From Gordonia soli NBRC 108243 (lineage in GTDB: Bacteria; Actinomycetota; Actinomycetes; Mycobacteriales; Mycobacteriaceae), in the NCBI RefSeq assembly GCF_000334455.1, contig NZ_BANX01000026.1:1-64000 (forward strand): 64,000 nt of DNA. The letters are read 5' to 3'. The notes beneath the pieces were generated by a model. The model was not told where the DNA came from. It did no database searches and was given only the letters and a program-made list of their open reading frames with translations. This document shows, one piece after another, positions 16,331 through 25,847 of the stretch. Position 1 is the first letter of the stretch, and each line of letters opens with the position of its first letter. Made by a program: the position numbers and the translations under genes.

Positions 16331-16431
16331 CCTCCCCTGTCCAGGCCGACGTTTCGCCATCAGCTCGCGCCCGGTGAGCCGCTGTCTCAGCGGCGGAAAA
16401 CGACCACGCTGCGCGTGGACTCGGTAACCCC
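16331..16431. repeat. Direct repeat copy 1 flanking an unknown gene
   Basis: About 101 bases, from CCTCCCCTGTCCAGGCCGAC to CTCGGTAACCCC, match 17573-17674 with roughly a dozen differences. The repeat contains two hairpins conserved in both copies: GCCGCTG-TCT-CAGCGGC at 16378-16394 and CCACGC-TGC-GCGTGG at 16404-16418. The two copies bracket the single gene at 16490-17467. Confidence 0.8.
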
Positions 16432-16489
16432 CTGCACTGGCGCGCTCATCGACCAAAAGCACCTCGGCTCGTGGGAGCGAGGTAGGAGA

Positions 16490-17467
16490 TTACGCCTTCT
16501 GGCCTAGATCCGGGACGCCGAGCGCCGCAGCGGCGAGCACCGCGAAGCCGAAGTAGAGGTGGCTGAGTGATGTCATGGTGCTGGCGCAGCAGAACTTGTG
16601 GAAGTTCGCGTTGAACGGATCGTCTGTCAGCTGAGCGAGCTGCTCCCGGCTATCGCCCCAGTGCAGAGTGTCGCCGTAGTTAAAGCTCCTGATCAGCTCC
16701 TCGGGCACGACCCCCTTGAGTGTTCGTGGGTGCTCATCTTTGAGGTTCGGGTTGAGCTTCTCGCAGATGAGTGTGGCGGGTGCCTTCTTCATCAGGCTCG
16801 CGCGAGCCTTCTTCCAGGCCTTCAGTACCGCGCGGGCGCCGTCCAGCTCGGTCTCTCCAAGCCCGACATCGTTCAGCGCACGGTTGATGATGTTCCACGT
16901 CTTGACAAAGCTCGCCGGCTCGCCGTCGTTGTGCAGCTGTCGGAATGTCGCCGAGAAGCCGCTGAACTCTTGGTGGCTCGGCAGATCAGCGCGAACTGCC
17001 CATCCCTTTGCCTTCTCCTTCGAGGACATGGAGAACGTCGCTTTGCTGTTGATGATGCTGTAGCCCGCGAGATTTCGACACGTCTGGATGTACCGAACAA
17101 GTAACTGCTTGTCGTCGTCGCTCAACGCGCCGAGCACATTGACGAAAGTCGACGGGTCATCAAGATCGAAGAGGTAGGTCAGCTGCTGCCATTGGTAGTC
17201 GAAGCACGTAGGGTCCGTGCCGTCCGATGCGAGTGGCGGGTCGAACTTCAGGGCCACCGGACGAATGGTGTCCTCGAGCGGGATGGATTTGACACTCAAC
17301 GTCTTGCCGCCGTCGGTCTTACGCGTATCGGTCATCTTGAAGACGAAGGACATCGGTCCGTCCTCGATCGACATGTATTTGTCGTCAGTCATCGGCACCA
17401 GTGGTCCGCGCTCCCGACTCTTTCGCCGCTTCCGCCGGTCCTGCTTGTCTCGCCTGTTGTTTGACAT
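16490..17467 (-). CDS. Unknown protein within a direct-repeat-bounded cassette
   Basis: A 325-residue protein with a strongly basic start (NNRRDKQDRRKRRKSRERG), then a mixed region (PVALKFDPPLASDG) and a mostly helical body: YQWQQLTYLFDLDDPSTF, LLVRYIQTCRNLAGYSI, FSGFSATFRQLHNDGEPASF and LDGARAVLKAWKKARASL. The last ~20 residues are hydrophobic (YFGFAVLAAAALG). Codon choice looks less GC-biased than in neighbouring genes, suggesting recent transfer. No family recognised. Its place beside an ApeA-like gene, between ~100-bp direct repeats, suggests a mobile and possibly defence-related cargo gene; that is inference. Confidence 0.7.
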   Translation of the reverse strand: MSNNRRDKQDRRKRRKSRERGPLVPMTDDKYMSIEDGPMSFVFKMTDTRKTDGGKTLSVKSIPLEDTIRPVALKFDPPLASDGTDPTCFDYQWQQLTYLFDLDDPSTFVNVLGALSDDDKQLLVRYIQTCRNLAGYSIINSKATFSMSSKEKAKGWAVRADLPSHQEFSGFSATFRQLHNDGEPASFVKTWNIINRALNDVGLGETELDGARAVLKAWKKARASLMKKAPATLICEKLNPNLKDEHPRTLKGVVPEELIRSFNYGDTLHWGDSREQLAQLTDDPFNANFHKFCCASTMTSLSHLYFGFAVLAAAALGVPDLGQKA

Positions 17468-17569
17468 CGGCCCTCCTTCTCAAAGGCGAAGAAGCAACTC
17501 TATCGACGGGGTCGGACAGGCTGCGGCGTACCGCAGGCGTGGGGCTGGAGGCGAGGGTGTCCGTTTTCG

Positions 17570-18523
17570 TCACCTCCCCTGTCCAGGCCGACGTTTCCCC
17601 ACCGGCTTGCGAGTGGTGGGCCGCTGTCCCAGCGGCGGAGAACGACCACGCTGCGTGTGGACTTCGGTAACCCCGAGGGTTCCGCCGGCCGGGACCAGGG
17701 ATGAGCCCCCGGCGCCGCCGCCGGCTATCGATCCGCCGCCACCGCCGTACAGGCCGCCGCCGCCTCCGCCGCCGCCCTGGCTGGTTTCGAGAGGCGATTC
17801 TGTCTGGTTAAGGGCAGCAGATCCGCCTACCCCCAGGGTTCCAGGCGAACCGGTAAAGGCAGGAATATTCGGGTAAGTGCCACCAGCACCACCAGCGTTG
17901 CTCGTTCCAGCCTGCGCCGGCGTCCCGGAAGACTGGGCGTTGCCGGGCGCGCCCGCTTCGCCGCCAGCGAAAACATAGCCGCCACCACCACCGCCACCGG
18001 CCACGAGCACTCGGCTGTCCAGATCATCGGCAACAGTGCGGATGTCTGACCCGCCACCGCCGCCCGCACCGGGAAAGTGACTCCCAGGCATGTTGGGGGT
18101 GCCGCCGCGTCCACCACCGCCGACTCCCCCTACCCCGCCGGGATCAGAGCTATACGTGGTGTCGGCGCCGTTGCCGGCGACCACCGCGGTCAGGGTTCGC
18201 GATTGGGCAGGCACCGCGACCGTGCCGGTCACCACCGCGCCCTGGCCACCAACTCCACGGTTCTCGACCGTGCCGCCGTGGCCACCGATCGCGGTGACCT
18301 GCACCGCCCGCACACCAGCAGGAAGTACCAGGGTGTGCGGGCCTGCCGCGGTGTAGGTACACGTCACCATGCCGCCTGAGTCAGCTTGCTTTCACCCGGC
18401 CGGCAATGCCGCCGACGCTGAACCCGGCGCGATCACCAGCGCACCAACGATCACCGCTGCCCCCGCAGTACCGCCCACAACACCCCGACCTCGATGGCCT
18501 CGAGAATGTTTGTACCGCAGCAT
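17570..18523 (-). pseudogene. Glycine-rich exported protein, internal stop and replaced 3' end
   Basis: Paralogue of the gene at 18699-19697. From ATG 18523 the frame encodes a basic start (MLRYKHSRGHRGRG), a signal peptide (AAVIVGALVIAPGSASA) and ALPAG, then TGA at 18394-18392. The same frame resumes with VTCTYTAAGPHTLVLPAGV and long glycine runs to SSLVPAGGTLGVTE. The paralogue has cysteine (TGT) near this point, so a single-base nonsense change is likely. After GVTE the tail is encoded by the direct repeat instead of the paralogue's SITITYQPP ending. An internal ATG at 18370 could give a non-exported product. Probably dead, or read through rarely. Confidence 0.7.
17573..17674. repeat. Direct repeat copy 2, overlapping the end of a glycine-rich gene
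   Basis: It matches 16331-16431, including both hairpins (GCCGCTG-TCC-CAGCGGC at 17620-17636; the second stem has one wobble pair). It supplies the last ~35 codons and nearly the stop of the glycine-rich frame at 17570, which departs from its paralogue exactly here. Confidence 0.8.
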
Positions 18524-18698
18524 AATCAGTCACTCCACTCCATCGCTGGGACACCAGTGCACCAGCAGATCATCGACGCTGTTGGCGCCCGCCGGCGTGC
18601 GCGATCACCGCGGCAGCCACTCGGCTCCACATCGGCGATGAGGGCACCGCACCCACTGGGGACTGACCGCGTCAGGATCTGTCCTGGGACACATGTGT

Positions 18699-19697
<999 letters not shown>

Positions 19698-20035
19698 AAT
19701 CACCGAATCCCCATCAACAATCAGGACACCACACCCAACGCGCAGTACCACCTGGACGCGACGCTAAGCCGCACCACCACCCCGCCACCAGTCCCCAGAC
19801 TGGGACTGCGGTCACCCCTGTGTGGGGTGTGGCGGATTGTTCTTGATGCTGCAGAACTCGCTTGTCATATTCGGCGCGGACTTCGATTCCTATCCATCGA
19901 GTTGCGTGCGGCCGCAGCCGAGCCCGAACAGGACAAAAACAGGCTTACGGTACGTTATGCCAACTAACGCACATGTGCCCCCGTTGACATATGCAATCCT
20001 GGCCGCCAGGCCGGACCAGCTAGTGCGAGTGTCGG
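19698..20035. other. Intergenic, no supported gene
   Basis: This 338-base stretch lies between the glycine-rich gene, which starts at its left edge on the minus strand, and the end of the TetR gene. No convincing frame or repeat was found. It should hold the promoter of the glycine-rich gene. Confidence 0.5.
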
Positions 20036-20662
20036 TCAACCCTCCAGTGCCGCAGAGATACTCGTACGAATCCACCCATTCAAACGTGTCGCGGTCCAGT
20101 TGCGTTCGACGGTGAAGTACCGGTAGGTCGTCGGGCTGGTGACGTGGCTGAGGATGTCGGAGAACTCGTCGACCTGATTGTCCGAGATCAGGTTTCGATG
20201 TACGAACCAGTGACAGCCGGTGTGGATGTCGTCGAGTCGGCGTAGTTCGGAACGTTCGAGTTGCTCGCCGATGGCGGGATCGGTGTCGGCCGCAAGGGTG
20301 GCTGCATGCCACAGATCGGCGATCCGGCTGTTGGCCTCGGTCACGTAGTCGATGTAGCGGCGAATGGCGCGGTCGGTGTCGTCGTCGGACATGATCGCCA
20401 CGAAATCTGGACGTTCGAGCAGTGACACGAACTTCTCGTCGCCGGTGAAGCCGCGCTCGAGTACCGCCATCATCAGCGCAGCCTTGGAGCCTGCCTGATA
20501 CACCGAGCCCACCGACACCCCGGCGTGCTGAGCGATCTGTTGCAGCGTTGTGCGCGAGTATCCGTGCGTCACGAACAACTCCTGCGCGGCATCGAGAATG
20601 CGTGCGCGTGTCTGTGCGGCAGTGACCGCCCGCTTACGCGCGGTGTATTGCCGCCTTGTCAT
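20036..20662 (-). CDS. TetR-family repressor
   Basis: A 208-residue regulator. The N-terminal helix-turn-helix reads ARILDAAQELFVTHGYSRTT followed by LQQIAQHAGVSVGSVYQAGS, the TetR signature (the usual YYHF/YRHF is YQAG). The C-terminal ligand-binding domain is helical (AIRRYIDYVTEANSRIADL). ATG 20662 is preferred since GAAAGG lies about seven bases upstream; ATG 20677 is in frame but lacks a site. It is divergent from the glycosyltransferase operon. A perfect palindrome before that operon and a related half-conserved sequence at 20677-20693 before its own gene suggest it represses both. Ligand unknown. Confidence 0.85.
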   Translation of the reverse strand: MTRRQYTARKRAVTAAQTRARILDAAQELFVTHGYSRTTLQQIAQHAGVSVGSVYQAGSKAALMMAVLERGFTGDEKFVSLLERPDFVAIMSDDDTDRAIRRYIDYVTEANSRIADLWHAATLAADTDPAIGEQLERSELRRLDDIHTGCHWFVHRNLISDNQVDEFSDILSHVTSPTTYRYFTVERNWTATRLNGWIRTSISAALEG

Positions 20663-20801
20663 CGTCGAGCCTTTCATTAAGGTCGGAACTCACCAAATCA
20701 TACCCATCGCACCGGACATCACCATGTACCACGATCGGAATCCATGCCCGCCGAACAGGCACGGCAAAAAAGTTGGTCGTTCGTCCGCATGCGCGATCTA
20801 T

Positions 20802-20828
20802 TTTCGATAAGGTCTGAACTTATCGAAA
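20802..20828. promoter_or_regulatory. TetR operator palindrome before the glycosyltransferase gene
   Basis: TTTCGATAAG at 20802-20811 and CTTATCGAAA at 20819-20828 are exact inverted copies separated by seven bases. The site ends 17 bases before the GTG at 20846. The central AAGGTCTGAACTT resembles AAGGTCGGAACTC at 20679-20691 near the tetR start, consistent with one repressor binding both sites. Confidence 0.75.
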
Positions 20829-20845
20829 TGTGAGGAGGTAGCGCG

Positions 20846-22165
20846 GTGGCGCGCATACTGCTCTGCAGCACCCCGTTGGCCGGCCATGTCGGCCCGGTGA
20901 CCGCCGTCGGGCACGGCCTGGTCGAACGCGGTCACGAGGTGATCATGGTGACCGGCTCGCGCTTCGCAGATCAAGTCGCCGACGCCGGCCTCACGATGCA
21001 CCCACTGGCCGGAATCGCCGACATCGACGAACGCGATCCGGACAGCTTCCTCCCGAAACGGGACCGTCACCGCGGGCTCGCGTTGTCCCGGTATCAGGTC
21101 GAGAACACCTTTGTCCGTCCGCTGCTCGATCAAGCAGCGGCCGTCAACGAAGTCATCGACACCGGCGACGTCGGCGCGGTGTTGTGCGACGGAACCTTCG
21201 CCGGAATCGTCCCGCTGTTGTCGCGGTCCCGCGAGCAACGGCCGCCGGTGATGGGGCTGGGCACGATGCCGTTGGCGCAGACCAGCCGTGACGTTGCCCC
21301 GTTCAACAGCGGACTGCCGCCGATGCCGGGGCTGGTGGGCAACATCCGCAATCGGATCGCCCATCAGGTCGTACGTCGTGGCATGTTCGCCGCGACCCAA
21401 CGATATGCGGCTGGCCTCGTCGGTGCCGCCGGCGGCCGGCTCGATCACTTCATCCTGGACCTGTCGAGCGCATTCGATCGATTCTTCCAACTTGGACCCG
21501 CCGAATTCGAGTACACACGAGCTGATCTCGCAGAAAACACGGTGTTCGTCGGTCCAGTCGGCGGCCCGAACCGACGAGTGGCACAACCCCCATGGTGGCC
21601 GGAGATGCTCGCCGACCAACGCCCGATCGTCCATGTCACGCAGGGCACTCTGGACAACCATGATCTCTCCCAGCTGATCGAACCTGCCATCGTTGGACTC
21701 GGTGACGCCGATGTTCAGGTGGTTGTCACCACCGGCGGCGCCGATCCCGACAGCATCCGCCTCGCATCCAACACTCGGATCGCGCGATTCCTCGATTACA
21801 ATGCGCTGCTCCCCCGCACCGCGGTGATGGTCACCAACGGCGGCTACGGCGGAGTGCTGCACGCGTTGCGCCACGCCGTACCGGTGATCGTGGCACCCGG
21901 TGCCGAAGACAAACCCGAGGTGGCCGCCCGCGTACAGCACTTCGGCGTCGGTGCCGATCTTCGGACGCGTCGGCCGCCGGCGTCGTCGATTGCCGACGCG
22001 ACGATCCGAATCCTGTCCGATGACAGCGTCACACAGTCATGTACCGCCATGGCACGGGCGATCGCCACATATGACCCCATCGGAACTATTGCCAACGCAC
22101 TCCACGATGAACTCGACCCGGCCAGATGTGATCCTCGCCCTGACCCGAAAGACGTTGCGCGATGA
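20846..22165 (+). CDS. GT1-family (UDP-type) glycosyltransferase
   Basis: A 439-residue GT-B enzyme. The N-terminal domain begins ARILLCSTPLAGHVGPVTAV with the acceptor-domain histidine region typical of macrolide/flavonoid-type glycosyltransferases. The C-terminal donor domain carries PIVHVTQGTLDN, VVVTTGGADPDS, LLPRTAVMVTNGGYGGVLHA and the acidic pocket APGAEDKPEVAARV, matching the donor-binding motif (H/N-GG-x-G-x-x-x-A ... P-x-x-x-D/E-Q/K). It probably transfers a sugar from a nucleotide donor to a small lipophilic or phenolic acceptor. GTG 20846 follows GAGGAGG. It is the first gene of a TetR-controlled operon and its stop overlaps the next start. Confidence 0.85.
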   Translation: MARILLCSTPLAGHVGPVTAVGHGLVERGHEVIMVTGSRFADQVADAGLTMHPLAGIADIDERDPDSFLPKRDRHRGLALSRYQVENTFVRPLLDQAAAVNEVIDTGDVGAVLCDGTFAGIVPLLSRSREQRPPVMGLGTMPLAQTSRDVAPFNSGLPPMPGLVGNIRNRIAHQVVRRGMFAATQRYAAGLVGAAGGRLDHFILDLSSAFDRFFQLGPAEFEYTRADLAENTVFVGPVGGPNRRVAQPPWWPEMLADQRPIVHVTQGTLDNHDLSQLIEPAIVGLGDADVQVVVTTGGADPDSIRLASNTRIARFLDYNALLPRTAVMVTNGGYGGVLHALRHAVPVIVAPGAEDKPEVAARVQHFGVGADLRTRRPPASSIADATIRILSDDSVTQSCTAMARAIATYDPIGTIANALHDELDPARCDPRPDPKDVAR

Positions 22166-22689
22166 CCATTCCTGAACTTCTGATCCTGATCGCACTGATG
22201 GCGTATGCCGTGTACCGTCAGTCGCGACGGCATGAGCTGGTCGGGTCCACCCGTTTCAAGATGGCCTTGATCTACATCGGTGTCGGACTGCTGATCGGTG
22301 GGCTGCGTCTGCCGGTCGGTCTCCTCGGCTACGCCTTCTTCGCGGCGAGCATTGCTCTGAGCGTCGTCGTCGGACTGATCCGCGGTCGGTACACGCGCAT
22401 CTCCGCCGACGGCGACGGCCACGTCTATGTACAGGGCACCATCTTCACCATCTTTTTGTTCATAGGCATGATCGTCATCAAGTTCGCCCTGGGCACCACG
22501 GCCTACCTGCTCGGCAACAGCAGTCACGGTGGGTTCGGCGAGATCATCATCATGATCGGCGTGATGATCGCTGTTCAGGCCGAAATCCTGTGGCGCCGTG
22601 CACAACCCCTGTCACCAAGACAATCGGCGACGTCCGCATCCACTATGCGCTCTTCGCCCACCACATCTGTCCCCGAAAACAATCAGTGA
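22162..22689 (+). CDS. CcdC/DUF1453-like membrane protein
   Basis: A 175-residue integral membrane protein whose ATG overlaps the glycosyltransferase stop (ATGA). Helices: IPELLILIALMAYAVY, MALIYIGVGLLIGG, LLGYAFFAASIALSVVVGLI and IFTIFLFIGMIVIKFALG, separated by the loop RGRYTRISADGDGHVYVQG. That arrangement resembles CcdC/DUF1453 proteins. The last ~30 residues are polar. Coupling suggests it works with the glycosyltransferase, perhaps in export or membrane placement of its product, which is inference. Family match moderate. Confidence 0.65.
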   Translation: MTIPELLILIALMAYAVYRQSRRHELVGSTRFKMALIYIGVGLLIGGLRLPVGLLGYAFFAASIALSVVVGLIRGRYTRISADGDGHVYVQGTIFTIFLFIGMIVIKFALGTTAYLLGNSSHGGFGEIIIMIGVMIAVQAEILWRRAQPLSPRQSATSASTMRSSPTTSVPENNQ

Positions 22690-22697
22690 GGATAATC

Positions 22698-23177
22698 ATG
22701 CATACACCAATGATCGCAATCCGCCGCGCCGCCATCGTGTCGGCACTGCTCGTCCTGATCAGCATGGCGGTTGCGGCCCCCCACGCTCAAGCGCGTCCGG
22801 CACCGCCGGGAGGGTCGACAGTGACGCTGGTGGTGATCAACAAAACCGGCTGGGACTTGTCATTGAGCGGTTGGCCGTCGACCGACACGTGGGGAGGTAG
22901 CTCGTCGGCCACGCGGTGGATCGATCCACCTGCGCGTGTACTTCCCCGAGGTGGCGCGGAGATCGTGCGTGCCTGGTCGGCCAATCCGGCCCACATGTCG
23001 GCCTCGGTGACGTACTCGAACACCTACCGGTGGGCGCAGTGGCGTTACAAGTCGGAACTGAGTTGGGCCCTGGGTTTCACCACACTCGGCAACACCGGGG
23101 CATCCAACGGGGAGGTCAACGCCGCTCGGATCGACCGTTACGGGCCGAACTCCAAGGCAACCTACGTCCTGCGATGA
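22698..23177 (+). CDS. Exported beta-rich protein
   Basis: A 159-residue protein with a signal peptide (AAIVSALLVLISMAVAAP, cleavage near AQA-RP). The mature ~130 residues are beta-rich: TVTLVVINKTGWDLSLSGW, RVLPRGGAEIVRAWS, SASVTYSNTYRWAQWRY and a tyrosine/leucine end. The opening V-I-N-K-T-G and alternating strands recall aegerolysin-like or other single-domain beta-sandwich surface proteins, without strong evidence. The ATG is at 22698 after GAGG; eight bases separate it from the previous stop, so it belongs to the TetR-controlled operon. Confidence 0.65.
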   Translation: MHTPMIAIRRAAIVSALLVLISMAVAAPHAQARPAPPGGSTVTLVVINKTGWDLSLSGWPSTDTWGGSSSATRWIDPPARVLPRGGAEIVRAWSANPAHMSASVTYSNTYRWAQWRYKSELSWALGFTTLGNTGASNGEVNAARIDRYGPNSKATYVLR

Positions 23178-23241
23178 TCCGCAACCACCACTGCCGCTAC
23201 CACTGGCGCGGCCGCTGCGCCACAGCGCGATCGGAGATCAT

Positions 23242-23871
23242 ATGAACCCCCTGGGATTTGTTCTCGGTCTGGCACCCTGGTTTCTGTTCTCGGTACTGAG
23301 CCACCGGCTCGGCGACGACTCGGTCGCCATCGCTGCCCTGATCGCAGCAGCACTGGCCGCGGTCATGGCGTGGACCAGCCGCGGGCGCGGCGGAGTCAAG
23401 TTCCTCGACATCGCCGGCGTGGTGACCTTCGGCGCTATCGCCGCCGCCGGCCTTCTCGGTGGCGATTCACTCGGAGAGTGGTTGACGAACTTCGCCCGCG
23501 GCGGATCGACACTGATCCTTGCAGTGCTGATGCTGATCTCCGCAGTCACCGTGCCCTTCACCGAGCAGTACGCCAAGGACTCAGTGCCCGAAGACCGGTG
23601 GTCACACCCGCTGTTCCGCGCGACCAACCGAAAAGTCAGTGCGGTCTGGGGATTCGCCGTTCTCCTCATGGGTATCGGGCACGTCGTGGCCGGTCTCATC
23701 GACCCGACGACCTCGCCGTCGGACGGGACGCGGCCGATGGACCTGCTGCTGAACTGGATCACCCCCATCGCACTGCTCGTTCTGGCCGGCAAATACACCA
23801 AACATGCCGTCGGTGCAGCACGCCAGGAACGTGACCACGAGCAGGAAGTGGGCACCACCATCGAGACCTGA
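23242..23871 (+). CDS. Membrane protein of the glycosyltransferase cluster
   Basis: A 209-residue protein with about six membrane segments: FVLGLAPWFLFSVLSHRL, VAIAALIAAALAAVMAW, IAGVVTFGAIAAAGLLGG, TLILAVLMLISAVTVPF, VSAVWGFAVLLMGIGHVVAGL and WITPIALLVLAGKY. The loop FTEQYAKDSVPEDRWSHPLF and the C-terminal charged tail are presumably cytoplasmic. ATG 23242 follows GGAGATCAT. It is the last gene of the co-directional set, followed by a weak hairpin at 23881-23908. No transporter motif identified. Confidence 0.7.
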   Translation: MNPLGFVLGLAPWFLFSVLSHRLGDDSVAIAALIAAALAAVMAWTSRGRGGVKFLDIAGVVTFGAIAAAGLLGGDSLGEWLTNFARGGSTLILAVLMLISAVTVPFTEQYAKDSVPEDRWSHPLFRATNRKVSAVWGFAVLLMGIGHVVAGLIDPTTSPSDGTRPMDLLLNWITPIALLVLAGKYTKHAVGAARQERDHEQEVGTTIET

Positions 23872-23880
23872 TCTCGGCTG

Positions 23881-23908
23881 GAAAGGTCGTCACGCTCGGC
23901 GACCTTCC
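23881..23908 (+). terminator. Weak terminator-like hairpin
   Basis: GAAAGGTCG at 23881-23889 pairs with CGACCTTCC at 23900-23908 with one bulge, about ten bases after the membrane-protein stop. No T-run follows. Confidence 0.35.
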
Positions 23909-24143
23909 GGCAAACGTCGTAACCGCGCCCGACCCGATCATCGAGTCGGTTGAATCCAGCTGGAACAGAAATGACGTGGAAGCGGTGAGAACGGCGATCA
24001 ACGATCACTCAGCCAGCTCGGTCGACGAACAAGCCGAGCAGAGCACGTCATCGCCGCACTCGACGATGCCTGCAACGCTCCCCGGTGGCGGCTCGCCGCA
24101 CCCAAAGGATCACTCGCCTAGCACGGGACAGGACACCCGAACC

Positions 24144-25271
24144 ATGACCACGAGAACGTTCGTCGTCACGCTCTCACACCCTCAGCTCGTCGAGCGGATC
24201 ACCGAACGCCTCCGAACCACGACCGATCCCAACGTCCGCGCTCTGACGGTCCGGGTCGCCGAACAAGCCGAGATCGACCGCGCCGCATCCCGTGACCGAC
24301 GAGCCAGCGCCTACGCCACCCGCTACGCCTCCCAGTGGGAACGCAAGCTCGCTCGCACCCTGGCCCTCGCGGACCTCAGACAGCAGCTCGTCGACGACAC
24401 CGGATGGCAACGCACCCGCCGAGTCCGCGATATCGCCGAGCTTGTTATGAGGTCAGGCTTCTCCGTCGCCATGCTCGGGACGTACTTCTTCGTCCTTCCT
24501 GCCGTCCAGCTGCCCCCATCCCTCAGTGCCTTCATGCCCTTGCTCGTGATCTTTGGTGCAGTCATGGGTGGCGCCGCGGCGATCTGTATGGCGTTGCGCA
24601 ACTACGTGTTCCAGCGAGGCAATCGTGGCCGCGCCCACCGTGCCTGGCCCATCCTCGTCAGACAAGCCGCACTCAACGCCACCCAGCCTCAGCGCAGCCC
24701 TGGCACTGGCACCCAGGCAGCGTGCGCCGGCGACCTCGGCCACCAGCGCAACCAGGCGGTCCAGGCTCTCGCCGATCTGAACAGCGAGTGGGGACGCTAC
24801 GAACTCGACCCCGAAGCCTGGTACCTCACCAGACCCGTCCTGCACGACACCACCGGCACCGTCGCAACCACCGTCGCCTACAACACCGCGATGACCGACC
24901 TGGCCGCCGCCGTCGAGGACCTGCACGAGCACTCCCCCGACACTGACGTCCACCGTGCGGTCGATCTTGCCGACCATGCATGGATCGCCTGGCACGCCGC
25001 CAACGACCATGCCGTCACCGTCGGCCTCGACGATCGCAGCCCCACCGAACGCGCAGCGCTGCAACGCCTCAACACCCTCGTCGCCCGACTCGCCACCAGC
25101 ACCGCCGACGATCCCGAACTCGCCGCGGTCAAACGTGACATCGCCCGCTGCCTCGACAACATCCACACCGTCTCCGTCAGCTGGGCCGACATCACGTCGC
25201 TGCCCGCCCTCGACCGCCAGCTCGTCCGGCAACTTCCGTCGGCGAATGTCGACCTCGCCGGCAGGGTGTGA
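24144..25271 (+). CDS. Unknown two-helix membrane protein with coiled-coil ends
   Basis: A 375-residue protein. The N-terminal ~90 residues are a charged coiled-coil (VRVAEQAEIDRAASRDRRA). Two hydrophobic segments follow: SVAMLGTYFFVLPAVQL and AFMPLLVIFGAVMGGAAAICM. The C-terminal ~230 residues are soluble and helical (AVDLADHAWIAWHAANDHAV, LAAVKRDIARCLDNIHTVS), with alanine/threonine-rich repeats. ATG 24144 is taken because the longer upstream frame shows no coherent sequence; the ribosome site is weak. Sequence style (DNTV-, HRAVDLADHAW-) is like other cargo proteins of actinobacterial mobile elements. Function not recognised. Confidence 0.6.
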   Translation: MTTRTFVVTLSHPQLVERITERLRTTTDPNVRALTVRVAEQAEIDRAASRDRRASAYATRYASQWERKLARTLALADLRQQLVDDTGWQRTRRVRDIAELVMRSGFSVAMLGTYFFVLPAVQLPPSLSAFMPLLVIFGAVMGGAAAICMALRNYVFQRGNRGRAHRAWPILVRQAALNATQPQRSPGTGTQAACAGDLGHQRNQAVQALADLNSEWGRYELDPEAWYLTRPVLHDTTGTVATTVAYNTAMTDLAAAVEDLHEHSPDTDVHRAVDLADHAWIAWHAANDHAVTVGLDDRSPTERAALQRLNTLVARLATSTADDPELAAVKRDIARCLDNIHTVSVSWADITSLPALDRQLVRQLPSANVDLAGRV

Positions 25272-25486
25272 CCGCGATGCGAATCACCCACCTCGCCCGC
25301 AGCGTCGACGACCCCAACTGGTTGATCTGCATCGCCACCGACACCAACAGGATCAGAACTTGCGACCTCGGGGACTACAGTTGGTGGGCAGGGAATCTGG
25401 CAGGTGTACCCCGAATCGTCAGCTGCGCCTCACCGTGCAGATATGACCTGGCTCCGAGCGCAGAACCATTACGAAATGGTCACTAA
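25268..25486 (+). CDS. Possible small coupled gene, perhaps truncated
   Basis: GTG 25268 overlaps the preceding stop (GTGA) and opens 72 codons: MRITHLARSVDDPNWLICIATDTNRI, continuing to DLGDYSWWAGNLAG. The first ~45 codons look protein-like. The remainder runs toward the DUF3560 relic at 25506 and may be out-of-context sequence, so a formerly longer gene cut by the rearrangement is possible. No family recognised. Confidence 0.35.
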   Translation: MTAMRITHLARSVDDPNWLICIATDTNRIRTCDLGDYSWWAGNLAGVPRIVSCASPCRYDLAPSAEPLRNGH

Positions 25487-25505
25487 CGAGCCGAGCAGCG
25501 CGCTG

Positions 25506-25847
25506 CAACGCGCCGTAGAGACCACCCCGTCCGCGACCGGGGAGCGGCGCGAGCAGATCATCGCCGCCATGGCCCAACGCGGCGACGAGCTGACCGACTG
25601 GCGCGCCGTGCGCGCCGCCCAGATCGGCACCGGCTAGACCGGCGACTACCGCCGCACCACCATCAGCGCAGGCGATCACGTTGGCGACGGCTTCGGACAC
25701 TGGCTACCGGTACTGCGCGCGTACCCCAAGACTGCGACCGTCCAACGGGAAGCGCACTTCGGTGGCCGCATGATTCGCGGCACCATCCCGTATCAGGATC
25801 TCATTTTCGGCTACCGGCCCGCCGACATCGAGGACGCCGCCGGCTGA
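25506..25847 (+). pseudogene. Decayed second copy of the DUF3560 C-terminal region
   Basis: The frame matches residues ~217-331 of the DUF3560 protein at 10611-11606: TGERREQIIAAMAQRGDEL, then TG-TAG-TGDYRRTTISAGD, FGHWLPVLRAYPKT, MIRGTIPYQDL and ending DAAG with TGA at 25845-25847. An in-frame TAG at 25635-25637 replaces the glutamine codon of the intact copy (TGQTGDYRR). Substitutions are scattered, so the duplication is not recent. Upstream sequence is unrelated, so the N-terminal two-thirds was never present or was deleted. Confidence 0.85.

Noticed and set aside
16331..17674. Integron cassette with attC sites
   Set aside because: The paired repeats have hairpins but I cannot find GTTRRRY core sites or an integrase; kept only as a direct-repeat cassette.
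16331..17674. Insertion sequence with terminal repeats
   Set aside because: Repeats are direct, not inverted, and the enclosed protein shows no transposase motif.
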